From contig JAIRZS010000276.1 of NCBI GenBank assembly GCA_031267115.1, positions 1 to 12,925 on the forward strand: 12,925 nucleotides of DNA, in the 5' to 3' direction. This document shows positions 6,367 through 12,925 of the stretch, one piece after another; the stretch's first letter is position 1, and each line of letters opens with the position of its first letter. The notes beneath the pieces are model-generated. The model was not told the DNA's origin and made no database searches. It worked only from the letters and a program-made list of their open reading frames with translations. The stretch is from Treponema sp. Its GTDB lineage: Bacteria; Spirochaetota; Spirochaetia; Treponematales; Breznakiellaceae. The translations under genes were made by a program, and so were the position numbers.

Positions 6367-7107
6367 CTAAAAGCGCAGGGAGGCTCCCCGGCTTTCCATG
6401 GCCTGGGCTGTTTCCGCCGCCGTTTCAATCATCCGCCCGGTTACAAGGGGCGTCAGCGTCAGTATTGCCTGTATGCCTTTTTTCCCGCAGCGGGCGTCGT
6501 AGGCGGTACACGCTGTTTCCCAGATTTCAAAGAAACGCGGAAGGAAGCCCAGCATCAGCGATATTGCGAAGCCAAGTTTTGGCTGTTCCAGTTTTGAGGC
6601 GGCCCGCATAAAAACCGGTTTTCCGGAACGGCGGAACAGGCAAACCAGTGGCTTCAGGATGAGCCGTTCGATTTTTTCAAGGGAATCCTTGAGTTCGGTC
6701 ATGGTTGTAACCGAAAAGAGGAGGCTCCCGGCGGAAAAACAGATTATCATATTTCCCGAAAACAACAATCCTGCCCTGCACCCGGAAGGGGAAAACCAGG
6801 GGGACTTCAGAACAACGGAACGGGAGATGACTATTAATAACGACATGATTAAAACCGGCTTTATCCCCCGCAGAAGTTCCCACGGCTTTATCCGGGCAAT
6901 GAACGCGCACAGCAGTAAAAATACCGCAGCTTCCGCCAGCGCGTAAAAATCAAACAGAAATACTAAAGTGGTAATGACCAGAAGCGCCAGGAGCTTTACC
7001 ACCGGACTGAACCGGTGGAGGGCCGTATTCCCCGGCCTGTAAGAGTAAGGGGGCGGCCTCCCGTTTTTTTCGCGCATAGCCGCGCGGCCATGTTTTATAC
7101 GAGCCAT
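6367..7107 (-). CDS. bioN: ECF transporter T component (BioN-like)
   Basis: A 246-aa integral membrane protein of the CbiQ/EcfT/BioN family, the transmembrane coupling subunit of energy-coupling-factor vitamin importers. Hydrophobic spans lie near residues 36-73, 82-100, 113-135 and 213-226. The two cytoplasmic coupling helices carry the family's ARG-type signatures in slightly altered form: DARCGKKG (about 204-211) and MESRG (about 237-241); these dock to the ATPase. The ATG at 7105-7107 has GAGGA 7 bases upstream and overlaps the end of the ATPase gene by 13 bases, indicating translational coupling. It is the last gene of the bioY-bioM-bioN set, and this context, more than its own sequence, points to biotin. 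The first ARG motif reads ARCG, with a Cys inserted before the Gly. Confidence 0.88.
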   Translation of the reverse strand: MARIKHGRAAMREKNGRPPPYSYRPGNTALHRFSPVVKLLALLVITTLVFLFDFYALAEAAVFLLLCAFIARIKPWELLRGIKPVLIMSLLIVISRSVVLKSPWFSPSGCRAGLLFSGNMIICFSAGSLLFSVTTMTELKDSLEKIERLILKPLVCLFRRSGKPVFMRAASKLEQPKLGFAISLMLGFLPRFFEIWETACTAYDARCGKKGIQAILTLTPLVTGRMIETAAETAQAMESRGASLRF

Positions 7108-7880
7108 GAACAGTCCTCAATGGCGTTATAATTGTGAAGGGGATTCCTTATGCCGTATTCATCCTTGAGCCGGGAAAGCAGTTCCGCCGGTTTTCCGTCG
7201 TCCCTGACCCGCCCCCGGTGCAGAATTACAAGACGGTCCGCATAGGCAAGTACCTTTTCAAGTTCATGGGTAAGTATGATTACTGTACGGCCTGTTTGTT
7301 TTAAATCCCGGATAATTTCAAGCACCTGGATAACGCCCGGCCAGTCCAGGTTGGCAAAGGGTTCGTCAAAGATGACGGTGTCGCAGCCCATCGCTATGAC
7401 CCCGGCCACGGCGAGGCGCCGCTTTTCGCCCCCGGAAAGGCGGCGGGGCGGAAGGGAACGTTTTTCCGCAAGCCCGGTAGCGGCAAGGGCGTCTTCCACC
7501 CTTGCCCGGATTTCTTCGCCGGACAGGCCGAGATTGCCGGGGCCAAAGGCAATGTCTTCGGCGGCGGTCTCTCCCACAAATTGGGCGTCGGCGTCCTGAA
7601 ACACGAGGCCTACCGCCCTGCGCAGTTTTTCCCCGCATTTTTCAGGGTTTTCTCCCCGGAACAGAATCTCCCCCTCCGATGGCGTCACAAGGCCCGTGAT
7701 AATTTTCATAAGCAGGGTTTTTCCGGAACCGTTGGATCCGGCGACAAGGAGGCATTCCCCTTTATAAATATCCAGGCTGATCCCGGCGAGGGCGCGGTTT
7801 TCCTCCTCCCCGGTTCGGAAAACCTTGGAAAGATTACGGATGGAAAACAGTATTTCCGCAGCATTGCCTGTCTTAATCAA
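7095..7880 (-). CDS. bioM: ECF transporter ATPase (BioM-like), TTG start
   Basis: A 261-aa ABC ATPase with all catalytic motifs: Walker A GSNGSGKT (48-55), Q-loop Gln near 95 in VFQDADAQF, signature LSGGEKRR (148-155), Walker B VIFDEP (169-174) and H-loop His near 205 in LTHE. VFQDADAQFVGETAAEDIAFG is typical of ECF ATPases. It hydrolyses ATP to drive biotin uptake with BioY and BioN. No ATG precedes the conserved FSIRNLSK in a sensible place; the frame stays open to 8042 only because it runs through bioY in another frame. I choose TTG (7878-7880), which overlaps the bioY stop by 8 bases (TTGATTAA) and suggests coupled translation. ATA/CTG codons a little downstream are alternatives. With only one ATPase gene, a dedicated transporter with a homodimeric ATPase pair is inferred. 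Confidence 0.9.
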   Translation of the reverse strand: MIKTGNAAEILFSIRNLSKVFRTGEEENRALAGISLDIYKGECLLVAGSNGSGKTLLMKIITGLVTPSEGEILFRGENPEKCGEKLRRAVGLVFQDADAQFVGETAAEDIAFGPGNLGLSGEEIRARVEDALAATGLAEKRSLPPRRLSGGEKRRLAVAGVIAMGCDTVIFDEPFANLDWPGVIQVLEIIRDLKQTGRTVIILTHELEKVLAYADRLVILHRGRVRDDGKPAELLSRLKDEYGIRNPLHNYNAIEDCSWLV

Positions 7881-8454
7881 AAATATCCGCCGTAAGTTTT
7901 CTGAGCCGGGGAGAAATAAGCGCCGCCGCTGCCGCCTTGGCAACATCGCCGGGCAGGAAAGGCAAAAAGCCCGCGATAAAGGTTCCGCCCCAGGAGAGGG
8001 AAGCCGCCGCCTTGAGCCGGATAAGGCCGGGCACATAGACAATCAAGAATCCCGCAGCGGCGGCCAGGATAATACGCCAAAGCGGCGTTTTTATCCCGGC
8101 CCTGGGGCGTCCCGCTATAAGCCCCGCGACGGCAGCCGCGAAAAAATAACCGCAGAGGAAACCCCCGGTAGGTCCCAGAAAATGGACAAAGCCGCCCGAA
8201 GCGCCCGCGAACACCGGCGCCCCGATTGCCCCTGCCGCCAGGTATACCGCGACCGCCGCGGCCCCGAGCGCCGGCCCCAGAACAAGGCCGGACAAAAGGG
8301 CGAAAAGATTCTGCAAGACAATAGGCACCGGCGAGAAGGGAAGGGGGATTGAAATAAAGGTCCCTGCCGCGATCAGGGCCGCGAACAAGGCGGTCAGGGT
8401 AATCCCCAGAATGCGCTTTCGTCTCCCTGAAGCGGAAACGCTGCTGTCGCCCAT
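7873..8454 (-). CDS. bioY: Biotin transporter BioY (ECF S component)
   Basis: A 193-aa, strongly hydrophobic protein with about six membrane spans. It shows the BioY hallmark stretch: FISIPLPFSPVPIVLQNLFA (about 33-52), then GLVLGPALGAAAVAVYLAAG and GAPVFAGASGGFVHFLGPTG, with GGFLCGY next. These loops form the biotin-binding site. As the S component it binds biotin and works with the ATPase and T subunit encoded just downstream. The ATG at 8454 has GAGGAA 5 bases upstream. A promoter lies at 8560-8589, and the roughly 100-base leader has three hairpins. No biotin synthesis genes are in the window, so scavenging is likely but not shown. Confidence 0.95.
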   Translation of the reverse strand: MGDSSVSASGRRKRILGITLTALFAALIAAGTFISIPLPFSPVPIVLQNLFALLSGLVLGPALGAAAVAVYLAAGAIGAPVFAGASGGFVHFLGPTGGFLCGYFFAAAVAGLIAGRPRAGIKTPLWRIILAAAAGFLIVYVPGLIRLKAAASLSWGGTFIAGFLPFLPGDVAKAAAAALISPRLRKLTADIFD

Positions 8455-8470
8455 AACGATTCCTCATTTT

Positions 8471-8552
8471 AAGGGCGTAGCCCTTTTGGAGTTTAATATT
8501 CAGCCCCTTGGGGCGCTTTTCGCTGGGAGTGCGGGAGATTTGTTCCCCCGCA
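8471..8552 (-). promoter_or_regulatory. Structured leader of the bioY operon (three hairpins)
   Basis: The roughly 100-base untranslated leader contains TGCGGG/CCCGCA (8530-8535 with 8547-8552), GCCC/GGGC around CTTG (8503-8514, flanked by further pairs) and AAGGGC/GCCCTT around a 3-base loop (8471-8485). The last one ends about 5 bases before the GAGGAA site and could limit ribosome access. No known riboswitch is recognised. The first two hairpins could instead be 3' end structures of the upstream kinase gene. Confidence 0.4.
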
Positions 8553-8559
8553 GTTATTC

Positions 8560-8589
8560 ATTTTACAAAACCTAACCGGGATTTTTCAA
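8560..8589 (-). promoter_or_regulatory. Promoter of the bioY operon
   Basis: On the minus strand TTGAAA (8584-8589) and TAAAAT (8560-8565) are separated by 18 bases, each 5/6 to consensus. No clear BirA-type or BioR-type palindrome overlaps it. Confidence 0.6.
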
Positions 8590-8623
8590 GAGGCTCTTTT
8601 AGCGTTTGAATTCCGCGGGCAAT

Positions 8624-10120
8624 TTAATCTCCCGTATGCTTTCTCGCCGAAAAAAAGCTTTCCTCTTTGACATGCCCGTGGAGTTTCCGGTAAAGGGCGA
8701 ATTTTTCCGCATAGAAATCTTTGTGCCGCGGGTTGGGCTGTACCGTGTCTTTGACGCGGGACATATTCCGCGCCGCCTCCTCCACGCTGCCGTAAAGCCC
8801 CGCTGCTTTGGCGCAGAGAATCGCGCAGCCGAGGGCGCCCGCCTCTTTTACCTCAAGGGTACTCACCGGAATCTGCAGCACATCCGCCTTTATTTCAAGC
8901 CAGGCCCGGCTCTTGCTACCTCCGCCTGTGGCGATGACATGCGTAACGGGAATTTGCCGCTCCCGGAGTATGGCCAGGTTGAGTTCCTGATCCAGGCAGA
9001 GGCCTTCAAGGACCGCCCGGTAAATATCGAATTTGGTTGTGCCGTAATCCATGCCGGTTATGGCAAGGCGGTCGCCCGATTCCATATAGGGGGTGCCGCT
9101 GCCCATAAGGTAGGGCTGGATCATTATCCTTGTCGGAGAGGGTGGAACGCTGTTATCAAATTTCGCGAAGGGCAGTTCTTTTTCATCGGTAAAGGTGGCG
9201 AGGAACCACTGGATCAAAAGGCCCGAACTTGGATTATAGGCCATACAGCAGAATCTGCCCTTTTCCCAGAGCGGCTCGGAAGGAATGTTCTTTTGCGCGG
9301 TAAAATCCGGGGGAAGCATAGAACCGGTAATCGGGGTTATACATTCGGAAGTACCCATGGAATTGACCGCGCAGCCTTCCCGCAGGCCGGCGCCTATGGC
9401 GTTTACCGGCTGATCGTGGCCGCCCACTACGACTTTTACCGTACCGCCTAACCCCAGTTCGGCGGCGAGTTCCCTGCGCAAGGTGCCAAGCACCGTTCCC
9501 ATGGGAAGGGGACCGGAATAGTGCCGGTACTCAAGGCCGAATTTGCCGATAAGCTCCCTGCTCCAGACGCAGTCCCTGACGTCAAAAAACATGGACCTGC
9601 ACGCTACGGAATAGTCTACCCCCCGCTCCCCGCACAGCATATAACTGATAAATTCCTGAATAAAGAGAATCTTGTCAATTTTTTCGTATATACCGGGACA
9701 CTGTTCCCGCAGATACAGCAGTTTGGAAAGGCTGTAGGAAGGGGAGAGGGGAAGCCCGCAGATTTCCGCAATTTCAAGCGCGGTGGTTTTCTTTTCGGTC
9801 TCGTAGTATTCCTTTTCGCCCCAGCGGTCCGTAAAAAGCATGGGATCGCAGATAAGATCCCCCCGGCTGTCCAGGGCTACAAAGGCCTCGCCAAACGAGT
9901 CGGCGCACACCGCTTCGATTTTGCCGCCTGTTTTCCGGGCGGCCTCGGAAAGCGCTTCCCGCGTCTTTTCCCAAATCTCCCGCCCCCGCAGCAGCCGCGT
10001 GCCGTCCGCCTCGACCTGAATGGCGTAGGCCCGGTACGCTTCGGTAAAGGGCTTTCCCTTTTCATCGAAAACTACCGCTTTAACCCCGGTAGTCCCCACA
10101 TCGAGTCCGCAAAACAGCAT
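8624..10120 (-). CDS. FGGY-family carbohydrate kinase (xylulokinase-like)
   Basis: A 498-aa sugar kinase of the FGGY family, which phosphorylates ketoses or polyols with ATP. Residues 5-12 are GLDVGTTG (first phosphate-binding loop). GGHDQPVNAIGAG (233-245) holds the probable catalytic base Asp236. NSMGTSECI (253-261) and ATGGGSKSRAWLEIKADVLQ (397-416) form the nucleotide site, and EAGALGCAI (426-434) follows. Length and motifs are complete. XylB- and FucK-like kinases are closest in style; the substrate cannot be read from sequence. The frame extends 18 codons upstream, but the ATG at 10118-10120 directly precedes the conserved start and has GGAG 9 bases upstream, inside the aldolase stop region. 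It lies 4 bases from the aldolase stop and is the last gene of the sugar operon. Confidence 0.9.
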   Translation of the reverse strand: MLFCGLDVGTTGVKAVVFDEKGKPFTEAYRAYAIQVEADGTRLLRGREIWEKTREALSEAARKTGGKIEAVCADSFGEAFVALDSRGDLICDPMLFTDRWGEKEYYETEKKTTALEIAEICGLPLSPSYSLSKLLYLREQCPGIYEKIDKILFIQEFISYMLCGERGVDYSVACRSMFFDVRDCVWSRELIGKFGLEYRHYSGPLPMGTVLGTLRRELAAELGLGGTVKVVVGGHDQPVNAIGAGLREGCAVNSMGTSECITPITGSMLPPDFTAQKNIPSEPLWEKGRFCCMAYNPSSGLLIQWFLATFTDEKELPFAKFDNSVPPSPTRIMIQPYLMGSGTPYMESGDRLAITGMDYGTTKFDIYRAVLEGLCLDQELNLAILRERQIPVTHVIATGGGSKSRAWLEIKADVLQIPVSTLEVKEAGALGCAILCAKAAGLYGSVEEAARNMSRVKDTVQPNPRHKDFYAEKFALYRKLHGHVKEESFFSARKHTGD

Positions 10121-10124
10121 GGCA

Positions 10125-11033
10125 TTATTCTCCAAAGAGCAGTTTTCGGCTGTCAACAATTTCCATATCGGCAATAAGTTCCCTCACCCGGCGGTAAAGC
10201 CTTTCCTGGGCTTTCTGCACATCGCCTCGGGCTTCCTCAAGGCCCTTTTCATAGGCCTGCCTGATCTCCGTCCCCACATTGATCTTGGCTATGCCCGCTT
10301 TGATGCCCCGCTTGATATACTCAAGCCGGATGCCGCTGCCCCCGTGTAATACAAGGGGGATGCCCGTTGCCCGGTACAGCGCGGCGATATGGTCCACATC
10401 AAGCCGGGCTTCGGGTTTTTTCTGATGCCGGGTGGCTTCGGCAACCGCGCCGTGGATGTTGCCCACCGCGACGGACAGCCAGTCGCAGCGCGAATCCCTG
10501 CCAAAACGTTCCGCCTCTTCCAGATTCGTGAACCCCAGCTTGGTCTCGAATATCTCTTCGTAAGGTTTTGCCGGGCCGCTTTCGTGCCCCATGACCGCGC
10601 CGAGTTCCCCTTCGCAGGCAAGCCCCTGTTTGTGTACCAGTTCCGCGACTTCCGCGGTGGCGGCGATATTTCCCTCAAGATCAAGCCTGGACCCGTCTAT
10701 CATCACGGACTGGTAGCCCGCGTCAACGGCCCGCTTGATGATCGAAATATAATCCACCCGCTTAAGGTCCTCGTCAATTACCGGCACATGGTCAAGGCCG
10801 AGCAGGGTATGGCCGGGCTTTTCAAATTTCCGGTATTCACCGGCAACCGCCTCAAGACTCCCCGCGGAAAATTTTTCCCACTCTACCCGGGCAACGTGGA
10901 TAATGGCGACGCTGTTTTCGTCCTTTACCGCCTGCGCCACAGGTTCCACCATGGGGATGTAAGGGATATTAAAAGCCGGTATTACCGTTTCTTTTTTACG
11001 GGCCAGTAGAATCGTTTCTTTTGCGTTCAACAC
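10125..11033 (-). CDS. Class II aldolase, FBA/GatY family
   Basis: A 302-aa zinc-dependent aldolase of the class II fructose-bisphosphate aldolase family, expected to cleave a phosphorylated ketose to DHAP and an aldehyde. Family features are present: PAFNI near the start; LGLDH with the proton-donor Asp81 and zinc ligand His82; SVMIDGS; CEGELG (Glu141/143); GNIHG (zinc ligand His194); LHGGSG (zinc ligand His230); and KINVGTEIR for phosphate binding. Unusually, LDH is followed by VPVIDEDLKRVDYIS where LDHG is normal, so the substrate pocket probably differs. I choose GTG (11031-11033), with AAGGAG about 10 bases upstream and 16 bases after the isomerase stop; an ATG at 11072 would overlap the isomerase by 23 bases and place that site inside the gene. 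Sandwiched between isomerase and kinase, it is the cleaving step. Confidence 0.88.
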   Translation of the reverse strand: MLNAKETILLARKKETVIPAFNIPYIPMVEPVAQAVKDENSVAIIHVARVEWEKFSAGSLEAVAGEYRKFEKPGHTLLGLDHVPVIDEDLKRVDYISIIKRAVDAGYQSVMIDGSRLDLEGNIAATAEVAELVHKQGLACEGELGAVMGHESGPAKPYEEIFETKLGFTNLEEAERFGRDSRCDWLSVAVGNIHGAVAEATRHQKKPEARLDVDHIAALYRATGIPLVLHGGSGIRLEYIKRGIKAGIAKINVGTEIRQAYEKGLEEARGDVQKAQERLYRRVRELIADMEIVDSRKLLFGE

Positions 11034-11049
11034 TTTTTTTGCGCTCCTT

Positions 11050-12453
11050 TTAGAGGAATGAATGAATCTCATATCCCAAATAATTTGACAGGGCTTCCTT
11101 TACCGCCCAGCCGTTCCTGCCTTCGGCAAGGCTCACGTGGTGGCGGTACCCCTCCCTGCCCATAAAGTCGGCAATATCCTGCATACGGGGATGCTCCATA
11201 ACAACCCCGGTGCCGAAGAATTCTTTTTCGATATTGTCATCGGTCAGGCGGCCCTCTCCGATAAAAGCGTGGATCTTGCCGTCTTCGGTCTTCGCGCTGC
11301 CAAAGGTAATGTCCAGGTTGGTGCGGAAATCGCCCTTGTTGATGCCGACGCCGCTGCCGGGTCCGTAGCTCTTTCTGAACATAAGGTGTTCCTCGGTAGC
11401 GCCCTTGCCCTTGAGGAGGGAAATAGGCACCGGCCCGCAGTGGAAAAGTATGCTCTTGTTATTGTCCATGCCAAAGTTGTTGTTCACATCCAGCAGGGTC
11501 GGCGGGGTACTGCCCGCCAGCACCAGGGCGCGCATCATGATCGCGTTGGCCACATCGACCTCGCAGGCCGCGGCAATACCCCGTTCGTTCAGCTCGCACA
11601 GGATAAGGCAGGGGGCCACGCCGTGGGAAATTTCCAGCTCGTCCCAGCAGCGTATAGCCACCGCGTGGAGCTCGTAATCTTCGATAAGCTTGTCCACCAC
11701 CACCCCGAAACGCGAAATGGTTTCAAGTTTTTCCTCGGGGTATTTAAATTCGGTTATCTCCAGAATATTTTTCTTTTTTTCTTCCAGTTTTTCCGGCGTC
11801 ACCGAGTCCTTCATCATGCGGAAAACAGCGGACAGATCAAAGGTCTCTAAATTGATCCCGTTGCGCTGGAGCCCTATCTCGTCAACCCGCACTGTTTTAA
11901 AAGCGCTGGTCCTGGCCCCGATAGCGCCTATATTGGTCCGCCGCATCCCGGCCGTTATACGGCAGATCCCGGCAAAAACCCGCAGATGTTCCTGGAACAG
12001 ATCTTCCGCAGGATCAACGGTAAAGGGCGGTATAATCGTGTACTTGATTCCGCACTGGCGCAGCACATTGCACATGGCGAATTTTCCGCACATGGAATCC
12101 CGACGGTGGGAAAAGTCCATTTTCCCGGGCATGTCGCGGTAGGCCTGCACCAGCACCGGCACGCCCGCTTCGGAAAGGGCCGCCTGGGCGCCGTTTTCGT
12201 CGCTAAAGTTGGGCATGGAAAGAATCACGCCCTGAAACCGGCCCGCGTGTTCCTTTAGGAACCTGGCGTACTTCCTGCCTTCTTCGCGGGTTTCCACCGC
12301 CCCGTAACGGGTCGCCTTCTCGTCCATGATGATATAACCGTGGCCGGCCTTTTCCAGGGCCTGGATAAGCTCCCTGCGGGCATCGGCAATAAGTTCCCCC
12401 GGAAAGAAACCCCGGTTCCCAAAGTAAAGCGCGAAAGTTACTTTTGTTGTCAT
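11050..12453 (-). CDS. L-fucose/L-arabinose isomerase-family protein
   Basis: A 467-aa protein of the fucose isomerase-like superfamily, Mn-dependent aldose-ketose isomerases. The N-terminal half has Rossmann-like segments such as ALYFGNRGFFPGELIADARR and GVILSMPNFSDENGA. In the C-terminal half Glu298 (AACEVDVANA) and Asp322 (LLDVNNN) are 24 residues apart, the same spacing as metal ligands Glu337 and Asp361 of E. coli FucI; His439 in RHHVSL is a candidate third ligand. It is about 120 residues shorter than E. coli FucI. The ATG at 12451-12453 has AGAGGA about 7 bases upstream; the open frame continues 31 codons further without support. It lies between the ABC permease and the aldolase in one operon. 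The substrate is unknown; fucose, arabinose or another aldose are possible. Confidence 0.82.
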   Translation of the reverse strand: MTTKVTFALYFGNRGFFPGELIADARRELIQALEKAGHGYIIMDEKATRYGAVETREEGRKYARFLKEHAGRFQGVILSMPNFSDENGAQAALSEAGVPVLVQAYRDMPGKMDFSHRRDSMCGKFAMCNVLRQCGIKYTIIPPFTVDPAEDLFQEHLRVFAGICRITAGMRRTNIGAIGARTSAFKTVRVDEIGLQRNGINLETFDLSAVFRMMKDSVTPEKLEEKKKNILEITEFKYPEEKLETISRFGVVVDKLIEDYELHAVAIRCWDELEISHGVAPCLILCELNERGIAAACEVDVANAIMMRALVLAGSTPPTLLDVNNNFGMDNNKSILFHCGPVPISLLKGKGATEEHLMFRKSYGPGSGVGINKGDFRTNLDITFGSAKTEDGKIHAFIGEGRLTDDNIEKEFFGTGVVMEHPRMQDIADFMGREGYRHHVSLAEGRNGWAVKEALSNYLGYEIHSFL

Positions 12454-12481
12454 ACTGTTTCCTCTCTTTGACATAATAGGC

Positions 12482-12508
12482 TTGCCCGGAACTCCAGTTT
12501 CCGGGCAA
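12482..12508 (-). other. Intercistronic hairpin between permease and isomerase genes
   Basis: A perfect 10-bp stem, TTGCCCGGAA (12482-12491) and TTCCGGGCAA (12499-12508), with a 7-base loop. It is 7 bases after the permease stop, with no T run. It may stabilise the upstream transporter mRNA or reduce read-through into the enzyme genes. Confidence 0.55.
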
Positions 12509-12514
12509 ATCACT

Positions 12515-12925
12515 CTACCGTTTGGCGATATATTTGCGCACGTCAATGGCGACCGCGATGATAATGATAAGGCCCCGGATAATGTACTGCATATACGCGT
12601 TGACCCCGAGAAAGTAGAGGCTGTAGTTGATCGACTGGAGCAGAATGCTGCCGATTACTACCCCCATTATCGTACCGACCCCGCCGAAGAAACTGACGCC
12701 GCCTATGACGCAGGCGGATATGGCGTCCAGCTCGTAGTTGATCCCCGTATTGGCGCCCACCGACTGCACCCGGGCGGTTTCCAGGAATGCCGCGATACCG
12801 TAGCATATCCCGGCCATCAGGTACACCAGCATAATGGTCTGGGGAACGCTGACCCCGGATACCCGGGCCGCTTCCTCGTTGCCGCCTACGGCAAACATAT
12901 TCTTGCCCAATTTGGTACGGGTCCA
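12515..12925 (-). CDS. Sugar ABC transporter permease (RbsC/MglC/XylH family), C-terminal part
   Basis: The last 136 codons of a permease; the start is beyond the window edge. The visible part begins WTRTKLGKNMFAVGGNEEAA, matching the RTxxGRxxxAxGGNxxAA coupling loop that contacts the ATPase in RbsC-type permeases. Then come hydrophobic spans: VPQTIMLVYLMAGICYGIAA, then ISACVIGGVSFFGGVGTIMG within the loop/helix GVSFFGGVGTIMGVVIGSIL, and IIRGLIIIIAVAID before the basic end VRKYIAKR. NTGINYELDAISACVIGG is a clear family signature. It imports a pentose, hexose or related sugar with a periplasmic binding protein and double ATPase presumably encoded upstream, outside the window. The isomerase, aldolase and kinase follow in the same direction, so its substrate is probably theirs. 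Confidence 0.93.
   Translation of the reverse strand, partial: WTRTKLGKNMFAVGGNEEAARVSGVSVPQTIMLVYLMAGICYGIAAFLETARVQSVGANTGINYELDAISACVIGGVSFFGGVGTIMGVVIGSILLQSINYSLYFLGVNAYMQYIIRGLIIIIAVAIDVRKYIAKR

Noticed and set aside
6147..6611. A 154-codon plus-strand frame after the bS22-like gene
   Set aside because: It runs through nested inverted repeats and the T-rich terminator, then antisense through bioN; no ribosome binding site.
7881..8042. N-terminal extension of the ECF ATPase up to an ATG at 8042
   Set aside because: This stretch is the bioY coding region in another frame, is Arg/Pro-rich and has no counterpart in ECF ATPases.
8455..8623. BirA- or BioR-type operator upstream of bioY
   Set aside because: Looked for paired TTGTAAAC/GTTTACAA-like halves and TTATCTATAA-like sites; only an unpaired TTGTAAAA-like stretch is present.
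8606..10177. Two plus-strand frames (281 and 218 codons) opposite the FGGY kinase
   Set aside because: Shadows of the kinase's codon bias; the kinase motifs are complete on the minus strand.

Overview
The window looks like chromosome from a GC-rich spirochaete, most plausibly a Treponema-type organism. This is an inference from gene content and style: pyruvate phosphate dikinase, a lone bactofilin next to a TPR lipoprotein/periplasmic-type protein, a 29-residue COX24/bS22-like ribosomal miniprotein, and sugar ABC transport with dedicated catabolic genes. Nearly all space is coding, and I see no phage, insertion sequence, CRISPR, tRNA or rRNA. Species cannot be fixed from this sequence alone.

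Layout. (1) 1-105, minus: the signal-peptide start of an exported protein that runs off the window. (2) 441-3110, minus: pyruvate phosphate dikinase, with an extended -10 promoter and a very strong hairpin just after its stop. (3) 3446-5940, plus: bactofilin, TPR protein and MtaB-like tRNA methylthiotransferase, closely spaced behind a sigma70-like promoter. (4) 5988-6338, plus: a strong promoter driving a 29-aa bS22/mS38-like basic protein, followed by a structured GC-rich tail and a T-rich stop. (5) 6367-8454, minus: a bioY-bioM-bioN type biotin uptake operon (S component, ATPase, T component) with overlapping genes, its own promoter and a leader with three hairpins. (6) 8624-12925, minus: a sugar operon whose visible part is the ABC permease C-terminus, a fucose-isomerase-family isomerase, a class II fructose-bisphosphate-aldolase-family aldolase and an FGGY kinase.

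How they fit together. The sugar genes form a plausible import, isomerise, phosphorylate and cleave route that would yield DHAP plus an aldehyde or aldehyde phosphate. The DHAP would feed lower glycolysis, where PPDK interconverts PEP and pyruvate using PPi. Substrate identity is open, because the isomerase and kinase families are broad and the aldolase is of the FBA/GatY type rather than the FucA type usually paired with fucose isomerase.

The most unusual thing seen is a pair of about 105-113 bp intergenic repeats in inverted orientation on either side of PPDK. They share three exactly conserved blocks (16, 13 and 11 bp). The hairpin stems between the blocks differ in sequence and length but still pair, so a folded two-hairpin architecture seems to be what is conserved. 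I do not recognise it as a named family.
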